Shown: positions 40,822 through 49,779 of the stretch, piece after piece
Layout of the letters: each line of letters begins with the position of its first letter
Position numbering within the stretch: the first letter of the stretch is position 1
Source of the DNA: Nitrospira tepida
Lineage (GTDB): Bacteria; Nitrospirota; Nitrospiria; Nitrospirales; Nitrospiraceae
Length of the DNA stretch: 64,000 bases
Assembly (NCBI RefSeq): GCF_947241125.1
Contig: NZ_OX365700.1
Coordinates: 992,001 to 1,056,000, forward strand
Reading direction: 5' to 3'
Position numbers and translations under genes: made by a program
Notes under the pieces: generated by a model
Database searches by the model: none
What the model was told of the DNA's origin: nothing
What the model saw: only the letters and a program-made list of their open reading frames with translations

Positions 40822-42114
40822 ATGACGACAGCCTACATCGAACAGATCGGCCGGTATGCCGGAGAAGAGGTGACGGTTCAAGGCTGGCTCCGGAGCCGCC
40901 GCGACAGCGGCAAGCTCCACTTTCTTACCTTGCGGGACGGAACGGGCGATCTCCAAGCCGTGGTCAGCAAGGCGGCGGTAGGGGATGAGCAGTTCGCGCT
41001 GTCGGCCCGGCTGACGCAAGAGTCCTCGCTGAAGGTTCGGGGTAAGGTGCGCGCGGAAAAGCGGGCGCCGGGAGGATATGAGCTGGAAGTGATCGCCATT
41101 GAATTGGTGCAACTGGCCGAGCCGTTCCCGATTCAACCCAAGGAACACGGGACCGGATTCTTGATGGAGCATCGCCACCTGTGGCTGCGCTCCCATCGGC
41201 AACATGCGATCCTGCGCATCCGTCATGAAATCATTCGTGCCTGCCGGAATTTTTTCGACGACCGTGGATTCGTCTTGCTGGATGCGCCGATCTTCACCCC
41301 GAACGCCTGCGAAGGCACGACCACCCTGTTCCAGACCCAGTACTTCGACGAGACGGCCTATCTGACTCAGAGCGGACAACTCTACAGCGAGGCCACGGCC
41401 GCGGCCTTCGGCAAGGTCTACTGTTTTGGTCCGACCTTTCGCGCCGAGAAATCAAAGACGCGCCGCCATTTGATGGAATTCTGGATGGTGGAGCCGGAGG
41501 TCGCCTGGGCAGAGCTGGCGGACGTCATGGATCTGGCCGAAGAGTTCATCTGCGCCATCGTCGAACGGGTGCTGGAAAACCGGCGTGCGGATCTTCAGGC
41601 GCTGGAGCGCGATATCGCCAAACTGGAGCGGATTCGCCCGCCCTTCCCGCGCATGACCTATCATGAGGCGGTGGCGGTGCTGCGGAAGAAAGGCAATCCC
41701 ATTCAACCGGGGGATGACTTTGGGGGCGACGAAGAAACGCTCTTGTCGAATGAGGCCGATCGGCCGCTGATCGTGCACCGCTACCCCTCCGCACTTAAGG
41801 CCTTTTACATGCAAAGCGATCCGGCTCATTCGGACCTGGCCCTCTGCATGGATGTGTTGGCGCCGGAAGGGTACGGCGAGATCATCGGCGGCGGACAACG
41901 CATCCATGAATATGACAAGCTGCTGAATCGGATTAAGGAACATCATCTGCCGGAAGAGGCTTTCCGTTGGTACCTCGACCTTCGCCGCTTCGGCTCCGTG
42001 CCGCACGCCGGCTTCGGGATGGGAATCGAACGGGCCGTGGCCTGGATCTGCGGGCTCGAGCACGTGCGTGAGACGATTCCGTTCCCCCGCATGCTCTACA
42101 AACTCTATCCTTAG
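40822..42114 (+). CDS. asnS: Asparaginyl-tRNA synthetase
   Basis: 430 aa. ATG at 40822 with GAGGAG about nine bases upstream; a 12-residue extension from 40786 is possible. N-terminal OB fold ([21 protein letters not shown]), then class II motif 2 ([25 protein letters not shown], given here as [16 protein letters not shown] and MEFWMVEPE) and motif 3 ([15 protein letters not shown]). It charges tRNA-Asn, which means direct charging and not only Asp amidation. The length fits AsnRS and not AspRS. Confidence 0.95.
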   Translation: MTTAYIEQIGRYAGEEVTVQGWLRSRRDSGKLHFLTLRDGTGDLQAVVSKAAVGDEQFALSARLTQESSLKVRGKVRAEKRAPGGYELEVIAIELVQLAEPFPIQPKEHGTGFLMEHRHLWLRSHRQHAILRIRHEIIRACRNFFDDRGFVLLDAPIFTPNACEGTTTLFQTQYFDETAYLTQSGQLYSEATAAAFGKVYCFGPTFRAEKSKTRRHLMEFWMVEPEVAWAELADVMDLAEEFICAIVERVLENRRADLQALERDIAKLERIRPPFPRMTYHEAVAVLRKKGNPIQPGDDFGGDEETLLSNEADRPLIVHRYPSALKAFYMQSDPAHSDLALCMDVLAPEGYGEIIGGGQRIHEYDKLLNRIKEHHLPEEAFRWYLDLRRFGSVPHAGFGMGIERAVAWICGLEHVRETIPFPRMLYKLYP

Positions 42115-42315
42115 ACAGGCTGTTGAGAAGCTTGCCAGCCGGACCAGCTCGGTCTACTCCGAGCCCGTTAAAATTGACCCCCTCCGGCCTGCTACTTCCT
42201 CCATTCCGGTCGCCGAAAGTATCCTCTGTAATGGTCCGATTTCGGGCCTTTTAGCCCTATGAATCCTCAGCCTGGGCGGCAATCGTAAGAATTTGATGAA
42301 ACATTGAAAAATCTG

Positions 42316-42343
42316 TTGACTGTCCATTCCATGGGTGTATACT
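42316..42343 (+). promoter_or_regulatory. Strong sigma-70 promoter of the division/cell-wall cluster
   Basis: TTGACT (42316-42321), a 16-bp spacer and TATACT (42338-42343); each box matches consensus at five of six bases. The predicted start is near 42350, so translation of rsmH must begin downstream of that and the leader is very short. Confidence 0.7.
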
Positions 42344-42366
42344 TCGCCACCGAGTGGGAGAAAGTG

Positions 42367-43290
42367 GTGGGAAATGGTGAGTTGGTAAATGCAGAGGAAT
42401 CGCATGCTCCGGTCCTTGCGGATGAAGTGATTACATGGCTGCAACCCAGGAGCGGCGGGCGTTATCTCGATTGCACGGTGGGATACGGCGGGTTGGCAGA
42501 GCGGCTGTTGTCTCGGACTCCTGGCGATTCTATGGTGATTGGGATCGATCAAGATGCATTGGCCCTTGAGGCCAGTCGGAATCGCCTCCGTCCCTTCGGA
42601 AACCGGGTGCAATTGATCCAAGGAAATTTTCGCGACGTGAAGCAGCATCTTGCCCAAGTAGGGATTTTGAACGTGGATGGAGCGGTGCTGGACTTGGGCG
42701 TCTCGACCCCGCAACTGTCTCGGCCGGAGCGGGGCTTCAGCTTCTCCGAGAACGGGCCGCTCGACATGAGGATGGATCAAACCGGTTCCCTGACGGCGGC
42801 CGATATCGTGAACCGCTGGAGCGAGTCCGATCTGGCCTGGGTGATGTTTCATTATGGCGAGGAACGGTATGCCAGGCGGATTGCGCGGGCTCTCGTGGCC
42901 GCCAGAAAGGAAGCCCCACTTCGCACCACCTTCGATCTTGTCGAGGTGATCCGGCGCGCGATTCCGGTCCGCGCCCGGCACGGGAGAATCCATTTTGCGA
43001 CGCGAACGTTTCAGGCGATCAGAATCGCAGTGAACCGCGAGCTTGAGGTCCTCGAAGCGGCGCTTCCACAATTGATCGATGTCCTGACCGTCGGAGGGCG
43101 GTTATGCGTGATCTCGTTTCATTCGCTGGAAGATCGAATCGTCAAGCAGGCCTTTCGCGCGCGGGAGGCAGGCCCGAGTCCGGACGTGAAAATTTTGACC
43201 AAGAAGCCGCAAGTCGCGACGGCGCAGGAATTGGAACGCAATCCGCGGGCGCGGAGCGCCAAGCTGCGCGTCCTTGAGCGAGCCGCATAG
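42367..43290 (+). CDS. rsmH: 16S rRNA (cytosine-1402-N4)-methyltransferase
   Basis: About 307 aa. The frame is open from 42304, but the promoter lies within that part, so a later start is needed. GTG at 42367 has GGGAG six bases upstream; GTG 42364 and TTG 42382 are alternatives. SAM-binding core: LDCTVGYGGLAERLL and IGIDQDALALEASRNRL. Further conserved motifs are VLDLGVSTPQLSRPERGFSF, MRMDQTG and a C-terminal ISFHSLEDRIVKQAF. It methylates C1402 in the ribosomal P-site region. First gene of the cluster; mraZ, often before it, is absent. Confidence 0.92.
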   Translation: MGNGELVNAEESHAPVLADEVITWLQPRSGGRYLDCTVGYGGLAERLLSRTPGDSMVIGIDQDALALEASRNRLRPFGNRVQLIQGNFRDVKQHLAQVGILNVDGAVLDLGVSTPQLSRPERGFSFSENGPLDMRMDQTGSLTAADIVNRWSESDLAWVMFHYGEERYARRIARALVAARKEAPLRTTFDLVEVIRRAIPVRARHGRIHFATRTFQAIRIAVNRELEVLEAALPQLIDVLTVGGRLCVISFHSLEDRIVKQAFRAREAGPSPDVKILTKKPQVATAQELERNPRARSAKLRVLERAA

Positions 43291-43315
43291 GGAAAGAAAG
43301 AGAAAAAGGGTTCCC

Positions 43316-43393
43316 GGTGGTATCTCTCCGGCGGCTGTCAAGGAAGAAGGGCGTCGCCCGATGAGCCGCCGGGTCTAGCAAGCTTGGTATGGA
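43316..43393 (+). repeat. Covarying hairpin element, array copy 1 of 3
   Basis: CTCTCC, stem CCGGCGGC (43328-43335) with GCCGCCGG (43365-43372), loop containing GGGCGTCGCCC, then GTCTAGCAAGC and TTGGTATGGA. Confidence 0.65.
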
Positions 43394-43411
43394 AAAGATG
43401 GGGAGAGCCTT

Positions 43412-43480
43412 GGAGGTGTTTTCTCGGGCCGCCAAGAGCAATCAAGTGGGGCGGCCGGTTCTAGCGAAGCTTGGTATGAA
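43412..43480 (+). repeat. Covarying hairpin element, array copy 2 of 3
   Basis: GGAGGTGTTTTCTC, stem GGCCGCC (43427-43433) with GGCGGCC (43450-43456), then GGTTCTAGCGAAGC and TTGGTATGAA. The stem has a new sequence but remains complementary; its loop is shorter than in the other copies. Confidence 0.6.
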
Positions 43481-43486
43481 ACCACT

Positions 43487-43565
43487 GGAGGAGTTTCTCC
43501 GGCGGCGTCAAGGAAGAGGGGCGTCGCCCGATGAGCCGCCGGGTCTAGCAAGCTTGGTATGGAGG
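43487..43565 (+). repeat. Covarying hairpin element, array copy 3 of 3, in the ftsL leader
   Basis: GGAGGAGTTTCTCC, stem CCGGCGGC (43499-43506) with GCCGCCGG (43535-43542), then GTCTAGCAAGC and TTGGTATGGAGG. Its terminal GGAGG is five bases before the ftsL ATG and is that gene's ribosome-binding site. Confidence 0.7.
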
Positions 43566-43570
43566 ATGAT

Positions 43571-43891
43571 ATGAGGCCCCTGTTGATTCTCGGCGTACTC
43601 CTTTTCTTGCTTGGGTATGTCTGGGAACGGGTCGATGTGGTGCGGGTCGGCTACCGCGTCGAGCAGTTGAAGGCTCAGAAGGTGCTGCTCGAGCGGGAAC
43701 GGGACGAATTGAGCGTGAAGCTGGCTTCGCTCAGCGCCCCGGACCGCGTCGCGCGACTGGCGAAGGAGAAATTGGGGATGATGCCGGCCCAGCCCGGACA
43801 GGTCGTCGTCGTGCATCGCGCGGAGCCCAAGCCGCAGCCTGAGGGTCCTTCCGTGCAAGAGGTCCGCGTCGCGAAGCGCGAGGTGCGCTAG
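43571..43891 (+). CDS. ftsL: Cell-division protein FtsL
   Basis: 106 aa from the ATG at 43571; the in-frame ATG at 43559 lies inside the hairpin element's conserved end and has no ribosome site. A single membrane helix (LLILGVLLFLLGYVW) is followed by a heptad-like coiled coil (VEQLKAQKVLLERERDELSVKLASL) ending near LAKEKLGM, typical of FtsL. FtsL, FtsB and FtsQ form the divisome trimer that activates FtsI/FtsW; no ftsB was found here. The tail is Pro/Gln/Val-rich. It abuts ftsI. Confidence 0.85.
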   Translation: MRPLLILGVLLFLLGYVWERVDVVRVGYRVEQLKAQKVLLERERDELSVKLASLSAPDRVARLAKEKLGMMPAQPGQVVVVHRAEPKPQPEGPSVQEVRVAKREVR

Positions 43892-45610
43892 GTGAAGCCA
43901 GTGCGACCTCCCTACGCCGCCCGTCGAACGGCTACCCTGGTAGGGCTGTTGGCTGGCTTTGCCGTCGTGTTGATCCGCTTGCTCAACCTCCAAGTGTTGC
44001 AGGCCGCGGAGCTGACTCAGCGCGCGGACCGTCAACATTGGAAATCGGTTTCGCTGGAAGGGCCACGGGGCACGATTTACGATCGGAACGGAAAGGTCCT
44101 GGCGATCAATGTGGAAGTGCCGTCGGCATTCGGGGTGCCCGCCGCGCTGGAAGATCTTCGGGGAGCGGCAAGGCGGCTCGCTCCGGTATTGAATGTGCGG
44201 CAGACCGAGTTGGAAAGGAAGCTGCGTCAGGACCGGTCGTTTGTCTGGCTGGCCCGAAAATTGGACCCGGAACAGGGGCGTCGATTGAAGGCCCTATCGC
44301 TTGAGGGAATCGGAGTCGTCATGGAGGGACGGCGGTTCTATCCCAAGGGTCCGTTGCTGTCCCATGTGCTCGGGTTCGCCGGCATGGACGGGGAAGGGTT
44401 GGAGGGCATCGAGCGTCGCTATGACCGGTATCTGCACGGGGACAAGCAGGTCATGATGCTGGAGCGGGATGCGCTCGGGCGGACGGTGTTCCCGCGGGGG
44501 TTGCGGGAGCAGGGTCCCGATGGCGGCCGTCACGTGGTCCTGACGATCGACGAGGTCGTGCAGTACATCGCGGAGAAGGAACTCGAAGAAGCGGTGACCA
44601 GCACGCGAGCCAAAGGCGGCATGGCCATCGTTATGGATCCCCATACCGGCGCCGTCCTGGGCATGGCGGTGAATCCGCGGTTCGATCCCAATATCGTGAA
44701 ATCGCTGACGCCGGACCGATGGCGCAACCGGGCGATCGCCGACGTCTTCGAGCCGGGCAGCACCATGAAGATGTTCATCGCGGCGGCGGCGTTGGAGGAA
44801 CAGTTGATCACGCCGACCACCATGCTATACGGCGAGAACGGTCACATGACGGTGGCGAACACCGTGATTCATGACCACGAGAAAATGGGCTGGATGAGCT
44901 TTTCAGAGGTGATTCAGAAATCGAGCAATATCGGGGCGGCGAAAGTAGCCATGCGGCTCGGCGAGCGCCGCACCTACGACTATTTGAGGCGGTTCGGCTT
45001 CGGCGAGCGCACCGACGTGGATCTTCCGGGAGAAGTCGCCGGCCTTCTGAAGTCGCCCCGCGAGTGGGGCAGGCGGACCCTGGCCTCCATGGCCATGGGG
45101 CAGGAGATCGGGGTGACGGGGCTGCAAATGGCGAGCGCGGTTTCGGCGATCGCGAACGGCGGGGTCCTGATGAAGCCCTATGTCGTCGCCGAGGTGCGGG
45201 ACGCCAAGGGGCGGGTGTTGGCGGAGATGGGCCCCCAACAACGTCGGCAGGTCGTCTCCCAGGAGACGGCGAGGACCTTGAGCGAGATGCTGGAGAAGGT
45301 GGTGTCCAGCGGTACAGGGACGAAGGCGGCGCTCTCGGGCATCCGCGTCGCGGGCAAGACCGGAACCGCGCAGAAGATCGACCCACGGACCGGAGCCTAT
45401 TCTTCCACGCTTGTCGTGGGGTCCTTCGTCGGCTACCTCCCGGCCGACGATCCGAAAATCGTGATCGCCGTCATGGTGGACGAACCGCAAGTGGATGCCT
45501 GGGGCGGCGCGGTGGCGGCGCCGGCGTTCCGCCGGATCGCCGAGCAGGTGCTGCCGTACCTGGGCGTGACGCCGAATTCAGCGGTCAATCTCGCGATGGC
45601 CGTGGGGTAG
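43892..45610 (+). CDS. ftsI: Septal transpeptidase FtsI / PBP2b-type
   Basis: 572 aa; GTG directly after the ftsL stop. A membrane helix (ATLVGLLAGFAVVLIRLL) precedes the pedestal domain and the transpeptidase domain. Active-site motifs are STMK with Ser290, the SSN motif in KSSNIGAAK, and KTGT with Lys489. It cross-links septal peptidoglycan together with FtsW. Penicillin-binding class B architecture, without a glycosyltransferase domain. No PASTA domains are present. Confidence 0.95.
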   Translation: MKPVRPPYAARRTATLVGLLAGFAVVLIRLLNLQVLQAAELTQRADRQHWKSVSLEGPRGTIYDRNGKVLAINVEVPSAFGVPAALEDLRGAARRLAPVLNVRQTELERKLRQDRSFVWLARKLDPEQGRRLKALSLEGIGVVMEGRRFYPKGPLLSHVLGFAGMDGEGLEGIERRYDRYLHGDKQVMMLERDALGRTVFPRGLREQGPDGGRHVVLTIDEVVQYIAEKELEEAVTSTRAKGGMAIVMDPHTGAVLGMAVNPRFDPNIVKSLTPDRWRNRAIADVFEPGSTMKMFIAAAALEEQLITPTTMLYGENGHMTVANTVIHDHEKMGWMSFSEVIQKSSNIGAAKVAMRLGERRTYDYLRRFGFGERTDVDLPGEVAGLLKSPREWGRRTLASMAMGQEIGVTGLQMASAVSAIANGGVLMKPYVVAEVRDAKGRVLAEMGPQQRRQVVSQETARTLSEMLEKVVSSGTGTKAALSGIRVAGKTGTAQKIDPRTGAYSSTLVVGSFVGYLPADDPKIVIAVMVDEPQVDAWGGAVAAPAFRRIAEQVLPYLGVTPNSAVNLAMAVG

Positions 45611-45637
45611 GACATCGAAACGACCCAAGCCGATGGT

Positions 45638-47146
45638 GTGCAGGTGACCTTGGCCGACATGCTCGACTCGCCGGTCATCCGATCGGAAATCCTAGAACAG
45701 CGGGGCGACCTTGCCCTGTCCGTGACCGGGATTACCGACGATTCACGCCAAGTGAAGCCGGGGGCACTATTCGTCGCCGTCAAAGGCGAGCGGGTGGACG
45801 GCCATCAGTTCCTTCCGCAGGTCCTTCAGGCGGGAGCCGCAGCCCTGGTCGTCCAACAACCGCAGGCGCAGGGGACTGTTCCAGTCATCCTGGTCAAGGA
45901 CTCGCGCAGGACATTAGGGCTCCTCGGCAGCCGCTTCTACGGCGATCCTTCGTCACGCCTTCGGATGGTGGGCGTGACCGGCACCAACGGGAAGACGACG
46001 ATTACCTATTTGACGAAAGCCGTTCTCGAATCGGCCGAACGAAAGGTCGGATTGATCGGAACCGTGGCCTATCAGATCGGCGAGGAGCTGGTGCCGGCCG
46101 CTCATACGACGCCGGGCGCCCTCGAGTTCCAGGCGTTGTTGAGCCGGATGGTCTCGGCCGGCATGGATACAGCCGTGATGGAAGTCTCTTCGCATGCGCT
46201 GGCGCTGGATCGGACGGTCGGCTGCGAATATGACGTGGCGGTCTTCACCAACCTCACGCAGGACCATCTCGACTTTCACCGGGACATGGACGACTACTTT
46301 TCGGCCAAGCTCAAGCTCTTTACCGGACTCGCCGAGGGGAAGCGAAAACCGTCCAAGCGGGCGATCGTCAACCTGGACGATCCCTGGAGCGAGCGCATCC
46401 GGAAAGCAACCGCCGTCCCGCTCTGGACCTACGGGATCAAGGGGGCGGCCGATCTCCGCGCGGAGGACCTGAGGCTCTCGGCATCGGGGACGACCTTTTC
46501 CGTCGCGACCCCGCACGGGCGGGCCAAGGTGGAAAGCCGGCTGGTCGGCGAGCACAATGTGTATAACGCGCTGGCCGCAGTGGGGGTCGGTTTGCAGGAA
46601 GGGTTGTCGCTGGATTTGGTCTGCCAAGGGATCGCCTCCGTCCGCAACGTGCCGGGGCGATTCGAGCGGGTCGAGGCGGGCCAGCCGTTTACCGTCGTCG
46701 TGGATTATGCCCACACCGAAGATGCGTTGGTGCGGCTGTTGTCCGCCGCGCAGGCGCTCAGGCCTGGACGCATCATCACGGTCTTCGGCTGCGGGGGCGA
46801 TCGGGATCGGACGAAGCGCCCCAAGATGGGACGGGCGGCGGTGGAGCGCAGCGATGTGGTCGTGCTGACCTCCGACAACCCTCGAACCGAACAGCCGCAG
46901 GCCATCCTGCAGGAGGTGGAGGTCGGCGTGAAGGACGCGCTCCGTCATCGGCCTCAGGTGCGGTGCCACGTGATCGCCGACCGTCGCGCAGCCATCAAGG
47001 CCGCGGTGCGGGAGGCGCGTCCGGGCGACATGGTGGTGATCGCCGGCAAGGGGCACGAAGACTATCAGATCATCGGCACGACCAAGCACCACTTTGACGA
47101 CCGCGAGGTGGCCCGGGAGGCCATCCTCAGCCTGCAATCCGTGTGA
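45638..47146 (+). CDS. murE: UDP-MurNAc-tripeptide synthetase (meso-DAP-adding)
   Basis: 502 aa from GTG 45638 (GTG 45644 is possible). Mur-ligase ATP loop GTNGKTTITYL, the central domain, and the specificity loop TSDNPRTEQ. DNPR is the signature of meso-diaminopimelate addition (the Lys-adding enzymes differ), so the peptidoglycan here should contain meso-DAP. ATP-dependent cytoplasmic ligase. Confidence 0.95.
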   Translation: MQVTLADMLDSPVIRSEILEQRGDLALSVTGITDDSRQVKPGALFVAVKGERVDGHQFLPQVLQAGAAALVVQQPQAQGTVPVILVKDSRRTLGLLGSRFYGDPSSRLRMVGVTGTNGKTTITYLTKAVLESAERKVGLIGTVAYQIGEELVPAAHTTPGALEFQALLSRMVSAGMDTAVMEVSSHALALDRTVGCEYDVAVFTNLTQDHLDFHRDMDDYFSAKLKLFTGLAEGKRKPSKRAIVNLDDPWSERIRKATAVPLWTYGIKGAADLRAEDLRLSASGTTFSVATPHGRAKVESRLVGEHNVYNALAAVGVGLQEGLSLDLVCQGIASVRNVPGRFERVEAGQPFTVVVDYAHTEDALVRLLSAAQALRPGRIITVFGCGGDRDRTKRPKMGRAAVERSDVVVLTSDNPRTEQPQAILQEVEVGVKDALRHRPQVRCHVIADRRAAIKAAVREARPGDMVVIAGKGHEDYQIIGTTKHHFDDREVAREAILSLQSV

Positions 47147-47192
47147 GCGTGGGCATCATTGGACGGTACGCGGCACGGTGCGGGTATCAGAT

Positions 47193-48656
47193 ATGGATCA
47201 GGTGATGGCAGGGTCCCTCTATACCGTAGAAGAAGTGCTCGAGGTTGTCGGCGCCAGGCTTCTGGCTGGTGACCCGTCAATGGCGCCGAAGGCAGCGATC
47301 AAGCGCCTCTGGACCGACTCCCGGACCGTGCGACCCGGCGACTGCTTTGTCGCGTTGCGGGGCGATCGGTTCGACGGCCATGCCTTCGTTCCGGAGACCT
47401 TCCGGAAGGGGGCGGTGGCGGCGTTGGTCGAAGATTCCTACCGAGTGCCGGCCGATCCCCTCATGCGCGGCCCCGCGCGTCGGCCGGCCATCATTTTAGG
47501 CGTGCGGGACTCGCTGCTCGCGTTTCAGCAATTGGCCACGCACCATCGCAACCGGTTCGCCATTCCGGTGGTGGCGGTGACCGGGAGCAACGGGAAAACG
47601 ACCACGAAGGACATGGTGGCCGCGGTCCTGGCCGCGCGCTGGACGACCCTCAAGACCGAAGGCAACCTCAACAACCGAATCGGCGTGCCGCAGACCCTGT
47701 TGCGACTGACCGCCCGGCACAAGGCCGCGGTGATCGAGATGGGGGTGGATGCGCGCGGCCAGACGACGCGCCTGTGCGAGATCGTGCGTCCCACGGTCGG
47801 GATCATCACCAATATCGGCGCGGACCATCTGGAATTCTTCGGCGACCTGGAAGGGTCGGCTCAAGCCAAGGCCGAGCTGTTGGATCAGATGCCGGCCGAT
47901 GGAGTGGTCGTGCTGAACGCCGACGATCCCTATTTCGATTATCTGGCGGCGCGGGCGACTTGCCGCGTGGTGTCGTTCGGACTCTCCGAGCGGGCCGATG
48001 TGCGGGCCACGGACGCCGACCACCACGGCAAGTTGGGCGCCACATTCAAATTACATTTGCCGGGACGCCATCGTGCTCCTGTCATCGCGCTGCGGGTCCA
48101 CGGCGACCATAATGTGCTGAACGCCTTGGCCGCCGCGGCGGTCGGCTATGCGCTGGGGCTGAGCGGGGTGTTGGTCGGCAAAGGCTTAGCCGCATTTCGC
48201 CCGGCTCAGATGCGGTCCCAAGTCGTGATGGTGCGCGGCGCGCGGGTGATCAACGACTGTTACAACGCGAATCCCTCCTCGATGAAGGCGGCGCTGCGGT
48301 TGCTGGCCGAGATGGGGCGAGGCGGGCGGACGATCGCCGTGGTGGGCGACATGTTGGAGCTGGGCGCGAACGCGGATGAGTTGCACCGGGAGGCGGGCGC
48401 CGTGGCCGCCGAGTTGGGCATTCAGCGGCTGATCACCTGCGGACTGCTGGGGCAGCGGATCGCCGCAGGCGCGAGACGGGCCGGCATGTCCCAGGATCAG
48501 GTGTTGGCGGTCAATGACGCGGTGGAAGCGGCGGCGGTCTTGAAGAATCTGCTCCAGCCTGGTGATACGGTGCTGGTCAAGGCCTCGCGCGGCATGAAAC
48601 TGGAACGGGTGCTGGAAGCCTTACAGGGACGGGTCCGGATGGCCGCCGGCGCCTAG
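47193..48656 (+). CDS. murF: UDP-MurNAc-tripeptide-D-Ala-D-Ala ligase
   Basis: About 487 aa. N-terminal domain RLWTDSRTVRPGDCFVALRG, ATP loop TGSNGKTTTKDMVAAVL, and a C-domain with VINDCYNANPSSMKAAL, the MurF hallmark. It adds the D-Ala-D-Ala dipeptide that ddl makes. Start: ATG 47193 or 47205; neither has a strong ribosome site. The gene follows murE by 46 bp in the same transcript. Confidence 0.95.
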   Translation: MDQVMAGSLYTVEEVLEVVGARLLAGDPSMAPKAAIKRLWTDSRTVRPGDCFVALRGDRFDGHAFVPETFRKGAVAALVEDSYRVPADPLMRGPARRPAIILGVRDSLLAFQQLATHHRNRFAIPVVAVTGSNGKTTTKDMVAAVLAARWTTLKTEGNLNNRIGVPQTLLRLTARHKAAVIEMGVDARGQTTRLCEIVRPTVGIITNIGADHLEFFGDLEGSAQAKAELLDQMPADGVVVLNADDPYFDYLAARATCRVVSFGLSERADVRATDADHHGKLGATFKLHLPGRHRAPVIALRVHGDHNVLNALAAAAVGYALGLSGVLVGKGLAAFRPAQMRSQVVMVRGARVINDCYNANPSSMKAALRLLAEMGRGGRTIAVVGDMLELGANADELHREAGAVAAELGIQRLITCGLLGQRIAAGARRAGMSQDQVLAVNDAVEAAAVLKNLLQPGDTVLVKASRGMKLERVLEALQGRVRMAAGA

Positions 48657-48699
48657 CTGAACAAACCTCCTCGCACGGAAGTGGGCGGGCTGAATCGGT

Positions 48700-49779
48700 A
48701 TGCTCTACAACTGGTTGTATCCTCTTCACACCGAGTTCTCCATTCTCAATGTCTTCCGATACCTGAGTTTTCGGATCATCTACGCCTCGGTCACGGCCTT
48801 TCTGATCGCCTTCGTCCTGGCCCCGTGGCTGATCAAGAAACTTCAGGAGATCAAGCTGGGGCAACAGGTGCGGGACGACGGGCCGAAGCGACATCTGGCC
48901 AAGAGCGGCACTCCGACGATGGGCGGGCTGCTGATCATCTTTGCCGTAGTGCTGGCCACCCTGCTCTGGGCCGACCTCACGAACAAGTACGTCTGGCTCG
49001 TCATCCTCTCGACCTTGGGCTTCGGACTGATCGGATTTGTGGACGACTATCTGAAGTTCATCAAGGCTCAATCGAAGGGCTTAACGGCCTCGCAAAAGTT
49101 TGCGGGGCAGGTGGCGATCGCGCTGGCGATCGGCCTGATTCTGTACTTCTTTCTCCCGGGGTACTCCACCAAGTTGAGCGTGCCGTTCTTCAAGAATTTC
49201 ACCCCGGAACTGGGATGGCTCTACATCCCGTTCGTCGTGCTGGTGATCGTGGGCAGTTCCAATGCGGTCAATCTCACGGACGGTCTGGACGGGTTGGCCG
49301 TCGGGCCGGTCATGATCGCCTCGATGGCCTACACGATCGTGGCCTATGCAGCGGGGCACCGTCTGTTCGCCGACTACCTGCTGATCCCCCATATCGAGGG
49401 GGCCGGGGAAGTCGGGGTCTTCACCGCGGCGATCTTCGGGGCGAGCCTGGGCTTCCTCTGGTTCAACACCTATCCGGCGACGGTCTTCATGGGCGACGTG
49501 GGCTCGCTGCCCTTGGGCGCCGCGCTCGGGACCGTGGCGGTGATCAGCAAGCATGAGTTGCTGCTCCTGCTGGTTGGGGGCGTGTTCGTGATCGAGGCCG
49601 TTTCGGTGATCTTTCAGGTGCTGTCCTTCAAGTCGCGCGGCAAGCGGATCTTTCTCATGGCCCCGATCCATCACCATTTCGAGATGAAGGGCTGGGAGGA
49701 ACCGAAGGTGGTGGTCCGCCTGTGGATCATCGCGATTCTCCTGGCGCTGCTGAGCCTCAGCACATTGAAGCTGCGATGA
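48700..49779 (+). CDS. mraY: Phospho-MurNAc-pentapeptide translocase
   Basis: 359 aa, ten membrane helices, the normal MraY length. Conserved: [25 protein letters not shown] with the Asp-Asp pair, [13 protein letters not shown] with the catalytic aspartate, and MAPIHHHFE with the His-His-His stretch. It makes lipid I from UDP-MurNAc-pentapeptide and undecaprenyl phosphate. It overlaps murD by 4 bp. Confidence 0.96.
   Translation: MLYNWLYPLHTEFSILNVFRYLSFRIIYASVTAFLIAFVLAPWLIKKLQEIKLGQQVRDDGPKRHLAKSGTPTMGGLLIIFAVVLATLLWADLTNKYVWLVILSTLGFGLIGFVDDYLKFIKAQSKGLTASQKFAGQVAIALAIGLILYFFLPGYSTKLSVPFFKNFTPELGWLYIPFVVLVIVGSSNAVNLTDGLDGLAVGPVMIASMAYTIVAYAAGHRLFADYLLIPHIEGAGEVGVFTAAIFGASLGFLWFNTYPATVFMGDVGSLPLGAALGTVAVISKHELLLLLVGGVFVIEAVSVIFQVLSFKSRGKRIFLMAPIHHHFEMKGWEEPKVVVRLWIIAILLALLSLSTLKLR

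Noticed and set aside
43389-43574. Short frame running through the hairpin array before ftsL
   Set aside because: It is made of repeat sequence, has no ribosome site, and the matched changes in the stems fit a folded nucleic acid better than a peptide.
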